From the NCBI GenBank assembly GCA_946803715.1, contig CAMPET010000373.1, positions 6,511 through 29,749 of the forward strand: DNA of 23,239 bases, read 5' to 3'. Within the stretch, counting starts at the first letter, position 1, and each line of letters opens with the position of its first letter. Positions 1 to 9,700 of this stretch are shown here, piece after piece. Made by a program: the position numbers and the translations under genes. Below the pieces are notes generated by a model that saw only the letters and a list, made by a program, of their open reading frames with translations, ran no database searches and was not told where the DNA came from. The DNA comes from Beroe ovata (lineage: Eukaryota; Ctenophora; Nuda; Beroida; Beroidae).

Positions 1-31
<31 letters not shown>

Positions 32-41
32 ACACACACAA
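1..41. repeat. (CA)n microsatellite at the left edge
   Basis: CA dinucleotide tract interrupted by CGAA near position 30. It runs up to the putative splice acceptor of the first exon in the window (AG at 51-52), so it would form the end of an intron. The right edge of the window is also a CA tract. Confidence 0.9.
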
Positions 42-52
42 TATGAACTCAG

Positions 53-936
53 GAAGCTAGCTGACAAGCGCCACATTGAAGCAGCGGAACGGCGACGTGC
101 AATGGAGGCTCAGAAGCAGCAGAGAGCGGCGCTGATGCGAAGCACAAAGAGTTCTACTGCCCCCAGAAGCGGTGGGAAAGGTGATGTACCGTCAATTAGC
201 AAATCTCTTTTCCCATCTAATAAGCCTGGTTTTCAACCTAATTAGCCTGACATTCTTATCTCAAGCTCAATCAAATCATGAGATTGACATCCGAGAAGTG
301 ACTTCTTGAATAGCAATCTGAGACCATACACTAATAGGCATTTATTGCAAGGTTTCACTGCTCACTCAATCCACACTCCATCCCAGATTACGGCTCTGCG
401 TCGCCACCTCCAGTGCCGCTTCCCACCGCCGCCTCGTTCCACTCCTCTCCACCCCGGCATCCCCCCAACTCCCCCCTCCCTCCTCACTCCCACCCTGGGT
501 CCGCGTATCGGGTGAGGTCCGCTCTCAGTACCAGACCCGGGTCATCGTCCGCAGGGAGGATGACCCGACCTTCCTCCGCCTCCAGTGACCACCTCGTCTC
601 GGATAACGGATCATTCGGCAATATACAGGTGGTTATAATCTCTCGTGGACTCGTGCAATAACAGCAATGATGACCAACATCTACTTTAGTCTCTATATTG
701 CGCCACTTTCTACACTTGATAGATGGAAATCGACGCTATACTAACACATTGTCCATTGACGCCACTTCAAACTCTTTTGACACTCTCTATCCCAGGTGGA
801 AGCCACAATCCCCCCTCCTCCTCACTCCTCATCGACGGTAGAGCGGTCCCCTCTCCTGGCTAAAGCGGCGTTCCTCCGTAACGCGAGTCAGCAGTATCTG
901 TATCACAGTGCGGTGGCAGCTACAAGTGTAGGATAG
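53..936 (+). CDS. 3' end of an unidentified gene: last three coding exons of a Pro/Ser-rich protein
   Basis: I do not recognise this protein. Three exons join with matching phases: 53-180 (possibly starting further left), 387-628 and 796-936, ending in TAG at 934-936. Donor AAAG/gtgatg at 180 leaves one base, and acceptor tcccag at 386 completes a GAT codon. Donor ATACAG/gtgg at 628 and acceptor atcccag at 795 are phase 0. The first exon encodes a charged, helix-prone segment rich in Arg, Lys, Glu and Gln (KRHIEAAERRRAMEAQKQQR), probably the end of a coiled coil. The second is low complexity, rich in Pro, Ser and His. The third ends in ...QQYLYHSAVAATSVG. The 5' part is outside the window. 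Joined phases and the absence of stops in about 511 nt are the evidence. The first acceptor lies in a CA tract and is the weakest boundary. An alternative end at TAG 243-245 is possible if the first intron is retained. Confidence 0.62.
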
Positions 937-1833
937 GAGTAGGACTATAGGAGGATATCTTATACTGAGGAGGATATCTTATACCCGATACTGAGAGCTC
1001 TGACGATATATGACAGATACACATGGTACAAACAAGGTACAACCGGTTGAAAAACAATGTTCGAAAACTTGGATTGTTATACACTTTACTTCATTTACAG
1101 AGGCAATTGTATGTCACAGTCACAGAAACTTACTCAAAATTTAACTTCAATGTATGGAAATTTGCAATATCAATTGCAAAATGAAAATGTAAATGTTGAC
1201 AAAATTCTCCGTCGATATTCTTTCCAATTATCGCCTGCAAGTGCAATACAGATACCTTTTGAAGTGTAACTGTAATAGAAGTGTCACTGTCAACAGTCAA
1301 GCGATGCACTTGCACTCTCTAATTCTTGTGACTGAGAGTCTCAGTGTGCATTTTCATGCAGACCCAGCTTTGCATTTGGCATAAACTTGAAGTTCTACTA
1401 GTACTACAGTACTTCATTATCATATGAATTGACATAGACAATGTTTAACTTTATCGAATCTTTAATCATAATGTTCATGCAATCTGAAAGTGAATTCGTC
1501 TCAGCTTTATCATTATGATTATCATTATCAACAATCAACCCCGGACCCGCCCTCGCTGCCAGCCAGGCAGCATTCCTGCAACCTGCATTCAATTTCAAAT
1601 CAGTATCAAGATCACTGGTCTGATGATAATGATATCTGACTCTGTAGCGTAGTCTTTTTCTCGGTATCACGCCGCGCGCGCAAAAAGGCAGAGGTTAGAT
1701 GATAAATATTTGACAAATAAAATGATGATCACTGCAATCGTATCGGTTGTTCGAGCATAATGTAGAATGCCGCGGCGCGGCTTAGTCACGCAGCTATTCT
1801 TGGAAGGCCGAACGCTAAGCTGAGCTTGTCGAA
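937..1833. other. Intergenic region, no gene seen
   Basis: This stretch follows the stop of the upstream gene. I found no exon with convincing splice sites or family resemblance; the short open frames are AT-rich and without recognisable motifs. The right part becomes GC-richer, with CGCGCG blocks from about 1671 leading into the palindrome cluster. No canonical AATAAA lies close after the stop at 936; the first plus-strand one I see is near 1713. Confidence 0.5.
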
Positions 1834-2057
1834 TGTCGATCGATGATAAACTCTGTCGAGAATATCGTTTCGGATCGCGTTCATTCACGCAATCAATGAT
1901 CAAACCTGCGGCTTGCATAAGTTATTAAGCGGTCGCTGACCGCGGTTTGGCATTAATGATTAATGATCAACCAGTCTGAGAATAATTTGCGGCGCGCGCA
2001 ATGAAATTCTCGACAGGGCTATCATCGACAGCCAACCTCAAACTTGTCAGATTTTAT

Positions 2058-2193
2058 CTGACCTCAGTTTCTCGCGCGCGGCGCGCGCGCCTTCATCGAA
2101 GGCCGAAACATCGAAGGCCGAAACATCGAAGGCCTTCATCGAAGGCCTGTTTCGGCCTTCGATGAAGGCGCGCGTGCGCGAGAAACAGGTCAG
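2058..2193. repeat. Long inverted repeat with internal 15-bp tandem repeats
   Basis: Arms 2085-2110 and 2148-2173 are perfect 26-bp reverse complements. The pairing extends imperfectly outward through CGCG blocks and the sequence TTTCTCGCGC to CTGACCT at 2058-2064 and AGGTCAG at 2187-2193, giving a hairpin of about 136 bp. The 37-bp loop holds further copies of a 15-bp unit, ATCGAAGGCCGAAAC, which also occurs in the arms, so the loop itself can pair partly. Confidence 0.8.
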
Positions 2194-2379
2194 GTAACAT
2201 CTGACAACCTCAAACCTGAGCTCTGTTTTTTCGCGCGCGCGAATTAAAACAGAGGTCAGATAAAGTTTCACAAACAACGCGAGGATGGAACTAAGACAGT
2301 AAGACAATCATCAATAAGCATTAGGCAACGCGCAGAAAAACGACACCATTGTTTTTACTTGTCTGGTGATGCTAAACCG

Positions 2380-2410
2380 CTGATGCAAGCCGCGAAGCGG
2401 CTTGCGTCAG
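2380..2410. repeat. Short hairpin with 14-bp stem and GAA loop
   Basis: CTGATGCAAGCCGC at 2380-2393 and GCGGCTTGCGTCAG at 2397-2410 are reverse complements with one mismatch, separated by GAA. It lies just left of the 2428-2457 copy of the dispersed motif and is probably part of the same repeat cluster. It is not followed by a T-run and no gene ends here, so a bacterial-type terminator reading is not appropriate. Confidence 0.7.
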
Positions 2411-2457
2411 CGCGCGCGCAAAACGAAATTCTCGACAGGGTCTATCATCGATCGACA

Positions 2458-3009
2458 ATGTTTTTACGTTCATTCATCTTTAAGTAAATTATTCATTAGT
2501 TCGTCAACTCGACAACTGAGACCTTGCCTGTATTATACAGTAGGCATAGGTATTACATTTGCATCCTGGCAACTCAAACTACAACTTTCTCACTCTTTCA
2601 GTTTTTAGTGACCATAGGGTCATACACTCGCAACTATAGGCTAACATATCTTGATGCTTATAGCTGGTTCAACATATATGTGTGATTATTGCTAAAGATT
2701 AAGAGCATTTATGAATTGGGCATAATCCCTTGTTGTCATCTTTTGAGTAAAGAGTAAAAAGCTTTATAGTCCTTTTTTGTTCATTCAAAGATCATGAGAG
2801 AGATGACCCTTCTGTACCCAGCTCTCTTTCCTTGACAAATATCATTCTAACTATAACTGCACCCTATTTGAAGTTGCTTCTAATTTTTGTGATTAGTGCC
2901 ATTTGGCATGTGCTCTTTTCCAACATCATCATTCATTAAAGTTCAGATTGCACTAGCTTTCAGTATGAAATCATCACACTCTTTTTACTATATTATCGTT
3001 ACAGTTGAA
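2458..3009 (+). other. Upstream region of the dynein light chain gene, with a probable 5' UTR splice acceptor
   Basis: No coding exon was seen. A good acceptor, TATTATCGTTACAG, ends at 3004, five bases before the ATG of the light chain, so the gene probably has a 5' UTR intron whose first exon I cannot place. A palindrome TGACC-ATAG-GGTCA lies at about 2609-2622. A partial X-box-like half site (GGCAAC) lies near 2568, but there is no full RFX motif. Confidence 0.45.
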
Positions 3010-3354
3010 ATGGATAGTGATTTTGCAACTGGAGAAGATACTGCTTTTGTGTATGATGAGATTAGCAATATCATAAAGGAGGCCATTGAAGCAACAATTG
3101 GAGGTAACAGTTACCAGCACAACAAAGTTAACCAATGGACAAGCAATGTTGTTGAGCAGTGTCTAAATCAACTGACAAAACTTGGAAAACCTTTCAAATA
3201 CATAGTTAACTGTGTTATCATGCAAAAGAATGGTGCTGGATTGAACATGTCTAATTCCTGCTATTGGGACAACACCACAGATGGGAGCTGCACTGTGCGA
3301 TGGGAGAACAAGACCATGTACTGTATTGTCAGTATCTTTGGTCTTGCTATCTAA
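3010..3354 (+). CDS. Dynein light chain Tctex-type (DYNLT1/DYNLT3 family)
   Basis: Complete 114-residue protein in one exon, close to the usual length of about 113-116 residues for this family. The body matches the Tctex1 fold strongly. Recognisable blocks are [20 protein letters not shown], then [12 protein letters not shown], then [20 protein letters not shown], then the C-terminal [20 protein letters not shown]. Family members are dimeric light chains that bind dynein intermediate chains; some act in cytoplasmic dynein cargo transport and some in axonemal dyneins. I chose ATG at 3010 because it gives the family N-terminus ([17 protein letters not shown]) directly after a splice acceptor at 3004. 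Upstream in-frame sequence is intron. The lack of introns inside the coding region is notable. The sequence does not separate DYNLT1 from DYNLT3. Confidence 0.96.
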   Translation: MDSDFATGEDTAFVYDEISNIIKEAIEATIGGNSYQHNKVNQWTSNVVEQCLNQLTKLGKPFKYIVNCVIMQKNGAGLNMSNSCYWDNTTDGSCTVRWENKTMYCIVSIFGLAI

Positions 3355-3707
3355 AGCCTATGTGATAAGGACTTGAACTGAGACTTATTTCAACTTAAAC
3401 AGAATTTATCTGATTTCTGTCTGAGAGGAATGTAACAGCTTTTCATCACCAATTGAGGCATGATTTCACTTGAGCATTGGTGTATATTTGATCAATGGAT
3501 GGCAGAGAAAAAGATATGCCAAACATTGAATTTGGATTGTAAAATAACTACTCATTTTTGAATCTATACAACAGTGACATTTTGAGAAGAGTTCAAGAGT
3601 AGGCTGTTTAACCAATGGCTGATCATTTTTATACACTAAACAGTATGTTATACTTCTAACATAATTCTTACTAACATAATTCTCACTATGAAGTAGGTCA
3701 ATGATAT
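3355..3707 (+). other. Short intergenic region: DYNLT 3' UTR and CFAP46 promoter/5' UTR
   Basis: The 353 bp between the dynein light chain stop and the CFAP46 start are AT-rich and show no other coding potential. No canonical AATAAA is present here; the first on the plus strand lies inside CFAP46 exon 1 at about 3750. I see no full RFX X-box (GTNRCC-N(0-3)-RGYAAC), although axonemal genes often have one. A repeat CTAACATAATTCT occurs twice at about 3657-3685. Confidence 0.5.
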
Positions 3708-6700
3708 ATGGACCAATACGTGCGCTCTCAGTTACTGAGTGCTGTCAACAATAAAGACAATGATAAGCTTATCAAGACTTTCCAACAAATCAAATCAGAA
3801 GGTTAGTTCATCTCCTTAAATTTCATTGAGCGTATCCTATCCTTTCTTTATCTGATAACTGAACCCTTCTCACAGGTTATAAAGGATCTGCTGAGTCATT
3901 GAGCCCTGATTTGTTTGTGATCTGTGCCGAATCTGCAATTTCCATTAACTTGGTTCGAAACTATGATCTGATAGAAGAAGCCTTGACCTTCTACTTGGCA
4001 CTAAAGCCTAAAGAAAACCAGTTCCTTGCCAGGAGCTACCTATGCCATGCCCATCTTCACAAACCAGCTTCAACTCGGGACACTGACAAGCTAGAGAAGT
4101 GTTCTGGATACATTCTGAAAACCATCGAATTTGGTAAACAGAATTCTCGATATTACTTCTTAGTCATGAATGCATCAATACTCTTTTGGAAACTAGCAAG
4201 ACCTTTCCTTGTTCTTCAGAGCATTCATCAGGTAGTGAACACCCTTGGGGCCATAGTAAGAGCTCTTACCGAGATAGATGATCCTAATAAGAAATGGTTA
4301 TTGGATGTAAGTGTTTCTTATACTGAGAGTCTGTTCAAAAATAATCAGACTGATGTTGCAACCAAAGAAGCACAGGCTGCAATAAATTTGGCGAAGTCTA
4401 AATGTCCAGAACAACTTGCTGACGTCATTTGCAAGCTAGCAAATTATGGTCTGGTTTCCAGCTCTGATATGACAGATTTACCCCTTAATCTTAGAATTAT
4501 ATACGAAACTAAAACTCTCAAATCAAAGCTCAGAGCTTCAACTGATTTTGACAGCTCAAAGACAAGCAAAACTGTTGACAGCATCATCAAAAAGATTTTA
4601 GAAGGTAAAGCATCTGGTAAACTTGATCCTGATACAAGTAACGACCTACTCTTGGAAGTGTTACTGATTGCGCTGCAGTATCGACTACCATCCTATGCCC
4701 AAACTTGTCTTGATACATTGCAGAGGCCATTCACAGACGTTAACTTTGATTACAGAGTTAAGTTTGCTGAAGCTGATCTGAATATTAAGAACCTCGGAGA
4801 GGAGGAGCAGTCATACAAGAAGAGCATATTGTCAGTTAGGATGAAGAGCATTGCTGCTTGTCAGGAAGCTCTAGCATCCTCCATGAAGCACTGCAATACA
4901 AGTACAGTCCAATCAGGATGTGTCACGCTGTGGAATCTGTGTCTCCCAATGTTGCAGCACAATCTGCGACACCAAATAGTACCACCTCTGAAGTTGGTTG
5001 TCTCTGCATTGGAAGACCTTCAGAGTATGTTAGTACTGCTGAGATGCCAGGTTCATATTGAACTTGCTAAGTGTTATCAAGACCAACAGAAGCTTATTGA
5101 GGCGCTGGAGAACTTCAATAAAGCACTCCATCTGGACCCTGATGGTCAGTATAAGGAAGTTATCATGTACCACATGAAATGCATAAACTTGAAAACAAAC
5201 CTGTACAAAAAGCCAGACACAGTTGAGGAAAAAGCTGGTTTTCTGTTGGAGCAGGCGAAATCTGCAAAGAACGCTAAGACAAACTTGCATCCAATTTTGC
5301 TCAAAGTTGGTGAGTATCTGGCTCCCAACACTTTCAATTGGGGAATCAAAGAGCTTGGTGAAAACAGCCAGAATTGTGCTTCTCTCATTGTTTTGAAGGA
5401 CAAGATAACAAAGTACAAGGAGGCAAAAGAAAAGAGTAAATCCGAGATGAACAGACTTGCTGATGTCAATACGCACGAGAGATTTATCCTGTGGGCGGAT
5501 GTTGCTAAGCTTGCCAGGAAGGAAGAGGTTTGGGATGTTGCATTGACTGCTTCCCGGTTTGCATTGTGGTTTGAGGAGCAATACTCTGTGAATGTTCCAG
5601 AAGAAGAACCTGAACCTCAGAGGAAATCGAACCAGAGTCGTGCCGGATCAGTCAGATCTGAGAAGCCTCAGGTGAAGGAAAACACAGTCAAGATGTCCAA
5701 TGTGAGTAAGAGTAATGCTATTCTTATAGCAGAGCTCAACTTCATTTATGCTGAATCACTCATCTTCTTCATGATGCAGGAAAATATTGCCCTGGGCGAA
5801 GAACCAAAGCATCCCAAGCATTTGATTGAGAATGAAGAAGATCTGATGAGGCATATTGATTACCCACATTGGGAAGCCTATTGTTCGTGGATCAAGGACA
5901 TTCAGGAGGAATGTATCAGCCATTTTATTCAAGGTGGCAAGCAAGGTATGCACCTGAGAGAGTGGTGGCTGGTAAACAATTCGTGTGTCTACATCTGGAA
6001 CTATCTAAAGAGAACCATCGATGCAAACAACCACAGCAATGTCATTGACTGGTTATCGCAATGTTACAACCTGATGATTTCCTCAAGAGGAAATGCCGAC
6101 TTTGTTCTAGCTTGCCAGTTTGTTGAAGCCTTGGTGCAGGGATATCTCAATAAGCACAGAGTGAAGAAGCTGCTATCTGATGAGTCTCCCATGTCTTCTC
6201 GTAAAACATCTCCTACTAGAACCCCAAAATCTGGCAAGAAGAGTGCCACACCTGCTGCTAAAGGGAAAGCAGGTAAAAAGGATGCCAAAGATTCAGGTCT
6301 AAATCTGGATCCTACTTTAGTAGAAGATATTACCAAAGCAATTCAAATAGCTGAAACAGTCTATCAGCAGATCATTGGGAAGACCTCGGTTGGACTTTCC
6401 AAACGGAAAGCTTTGTTGTGTTTGTGGGTGACTTGCAAACAGGTACTTGGTCAGCCTCTCAAAAACTTACTGCCCGATGATGATAAAACTGATTCATTTT
6501 CTGTTGCATGCAAAAGTATTGTGGCTGTTGAGATGAATCATCTCAACACGAACAACTATTACAACTTTCCCAACACTCCCTCTATGCAGGAAACACTCAA
6601 AATGATCGACAACAGTAAGTGGGAAGACAAGTTGATCGAATTGGAAATCTGGACAAAGCTTGCGTCACTTTCACTCAAAGTTTCCAACAAAGACATGATC

Positions 6701-9700
6701 AACACTTGCTGTGAGAGAATCAAAAATTTGCAAAATCATCCTGATTTTGCAAGAGCAAGTTGTAAGATAACTGCAAATCGGTTGTTATGCTACCACAATC
6801 TAATTCTGGGAAAATCAGAGCTCACTTTCTCAACTGCAACGACCATATCTGACCGCATTACTGCTTTCAATCTCTTCACTAATGCAGTTGAAGCTGCGGA
6901 GTTGGCTAAGGATTACAGCCTTGCTCTTGATGTCGTTCAGCACTTCTGGAATGCAATAATGCCACATTTATCTAAGAAAACTGAACGAGCTCTTCTGAAA
7001 GATTATCTGCTGAGAATCTTGAAAGTGATTGCGAGTCTTGCTCCCGATAAGAATCAAAAGTTACAAGAGCTCTCTTTCAAGCACAAAAAGGAGATAGATC
7101 TGAGAGCCCATCTCTATAGCACTCTCTTCCTGATTTACATGGATGAGAAAGACTGGTCATCTGGTCTTGAAGAGTCTGAGAAAGCAGCACTTGCCATGCC
7201 CAGGCCCACTCATCCACTTATTCTGAAATATAGGTCCCTATTCAAGGTGAATATCGGGATCTCTCCTAATGGCGATCTAGCCAAGTTAGAAAGAGTTGAG
7301 AGCGAAGATACCGTGTCGAACATGTGGCACAGAGTTGCAATGTCATCGTCAAACAAAGAGGAGCAACTCTATGCTCTACAACAGTCAATCATGCTTCTAC
7401 AAGATCCAGGTTTGAGAGTAAAGAAAATTGAGAGTATCATCCGATTTGCAGAATGGTTGTTCATCAATCAGTTCCCCATCAATGATGTGCTTGATCAGCT
7501 AGAATGGGCGCTAGATGTGGCTGTTGGCTTGAAGAGTGATGACAGGGGAAATGTGCAGATGCCTGTAGACCAAGATGACTCGCTCAGGGGTAAGAGTTTA
7601 GCTCAAACCCAGAGTGTCAAGACCAGACTGACAACTTCAACTCAGCAAGCTTCACTTTCAGATGATAAGATCGAGATTCTGAGTAAACCGAAGCCGCTCC
7701 TATGCTATGTTGATGAAACAATGGAGAATATTGAGGAGATGCAAGATGTTCAGAGGGGCGAGCTCATTGCTCGCATCCTGGTGATCAGATCAAAGATGAT
7801 ACTCTATTCCGGGGGCAATGTCATGCAGTCAATTCTTCTCGCATACAAAATGTACATGCAGGTACTCTCAACGTGTCTCACGAAGGTTGAGCAAGAAGGT
7901 GGTGTCGGGGCTGAGGAGAAACCTGGTACCAGAGATGGAAAGAAAGGTAAGGGGAATCAGGACAAGATGAAAGCATCATCGCAGACCAAACTGTCTGTTG
8001 TACCTGAAGCACTGGCGGACTGGGCCGTTTTCAAGATACCAGCAACTGCGGGGGAATATCTTAAAGATAACTGTGACATCAGCACGATCAACAAAGTGAC
8101 TTTTCCCCAGCCAGAGCTCAGTCTTCACTACATGAACGAACTTTGTAAGCAACTTGAGCTGTTCGGTCTTGTTGATCATGTTATGCCCATATTCGCATTA
8201 CAAGAACTTCTCACGGTTGCTGTTCTGGACAACAAGCATCTTGTTAGCCTCATTCACCTGAGAGCGGCTAGGAATTGTCGACAACTCAACCTCATGCAAG
8301 GTTTTACCCACCGCATGGAACTTGCTTGTGCTACAGCATCTTCTGATCAGGAGTTTGTATCCAATATATCAGAATTTGAACTCCTTAAGACGGGTCACAA
8401 GCATGCAAATATTGTTCCAATGGGGCTTGATGACCAGTCAACTCAAGCCAGGTATCTTCTATCAAGTGTCAAGATCTACCAAATCCAGATTGAGAAAGCA
8501 GAGATATTCATTGAATCCGGAGATTTCCAATCAGCTATGACAATGCTAGAACAAGCTCTACCTCACATTCAAATGTTAGATGACTCCCAATCGAATGAGC
8601 AGTATCACTATGCAGCAGGATTGCTGGCTGCCTGCCAGATGAATAACAAGCTTGCCCTTGATCATCTCATGCAAGTTCACAAAGCTCCCAAGAGTCTCGA
8701 AACCGGTGCAAAACTAATGATGAAGATGCTGGAAATCCTTGTAAAAACTGATAAGGAAACAGCTGAGAACCTTTCTGTAAAGTTCACCCAGATCTTAAAG
8801 GACCTTCAGAAAAAGTACAAGAATCACTCATACGAAATTCAGTACATCATTGCTAGGATCAGTTGTCTGATGGTGAATGATAAGATTGAGAATGCCGTTA
8901 AGGAGGAACTCTCTTTGTCCGCTGTAGAAGAGCTCCTTGAACTATGCAAAGTGTATGAAAAGCCCATCTCAATCTTCACAAGTCTTGGCTTTGTCTTGAA
9001 ATCTTGTGAAGCAATGTACTGGCTCAGCAAAACCAAGTTCAAACTTTCTGTCTTGGAGAACGGGACAGACTTCCACAAATGCATCTTCTTGGAAGCAATG
9101 GAGTGTTCACAAAAAGCTCTCAAAATGCTCAACTCCGAGGTTGCTAAGTTGAAGAACATGGGGATGACCAACTCAAAGCTGCCCAAGTACATGTCCTGTA
9201 TTATTGAGCATCACTGCCACCAATCCAACATGTTCCATCATGCCTCAGTGGACTATATGAAGGATGAGAAGAAACTGCGGATTGCTGATTCCCAGAAGAA
9301 TGAAATCGACAAACAGATCGAATCATTCATTGCTGAACCAGTGGCTCTATCCAGTCTGGATGAGCGGTGGGATAAGATGTGTTACAGTGCTGAAGAAGCC
9401 TCTAGACAGCATGCTGATAACGCTGTGAGACTTGCTCAGAAGTACCATCTCCAGTTCAACTCCAATGCTCAACTCAGCATGGGAACTGCTCTAGGCGATA
9501 TCTCGGAATCACTGTTTGAAGATAGTCTCAACCTATGGAAACCCGATGTTAATGGGGATGAGATAGTTACAAGAACAATCCAGAAGGAGATGGTATCTCT
9601 GAAATACCTGACCTCATCAATGGAGTTCATCGCTCAAGCAGTGCAGATAGCACTCCTTAAACAGGATCATGAGATACTGCAACCAGCGTGCTATGAGTTG

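Larger units (their letters stand above)
1834..2457. repeat. Cluster of GC-rich inverted and direct repeats (possible foldback or MITE-like element)
   Basis: A motif of about 25-30 bp containing ATTCTCGACAGGG and TATCATCGA occurs three times: inverted at about 1834-1863, direct at about 2006-2030 and direct at about 2428-2457. Between the copies are CGCGCG blocks, one long hairpin (2058-2193), a smaller hairpin (2221-2255: CTCTGTTTT with AAAACAGAG) and a 14-bp stem hairpin (2380-2410). A short direct repeat AACCTCAAAC occurs at about 2034 and 2206. There is no coding capacity. The pattern resembles a non-autonomous foldback or MITE-like element, but I could not identify termini or a target-site duplication. 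Confidence 0.55.

Noticed and set aside
306-515. Pro-rich open frame overlapping exon 2 of the left gene
   Set aside because: It is in the wrong frame relative to the phase-consistent three-exon model.
2380-2410. Rho-independent terminator
   Set aside because: Eukaryotic context, no T-run, no gene ending there; it belongs to the repeat cluster.
2240-2457. CRISPR-like or integron-like repeat array
   Set aside because: The repeats are irregular, mixed in orientation and without uniform spacers; the sequence is eukaryotic.
2896-3009. Upstream extension of the dynein light chain by 38 residues
   Set aside because: The family N-terminus begins at the ATG at 3010, and a splice acceptor at 3004 shows the upstream stretch is intron.
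3899-3901. TTG as the CFAP46 start
   Set aside because: Non-ATG starts are not expected here; the splice to the ATG-bearing exon at 3708 gives a conserved N-terminus in frame.
5030-5581. Antisense open frame of 183 codons inside CFAP46
   Set aside because: It is the shadow of the CFAP46 coding strand; no independent motifs.
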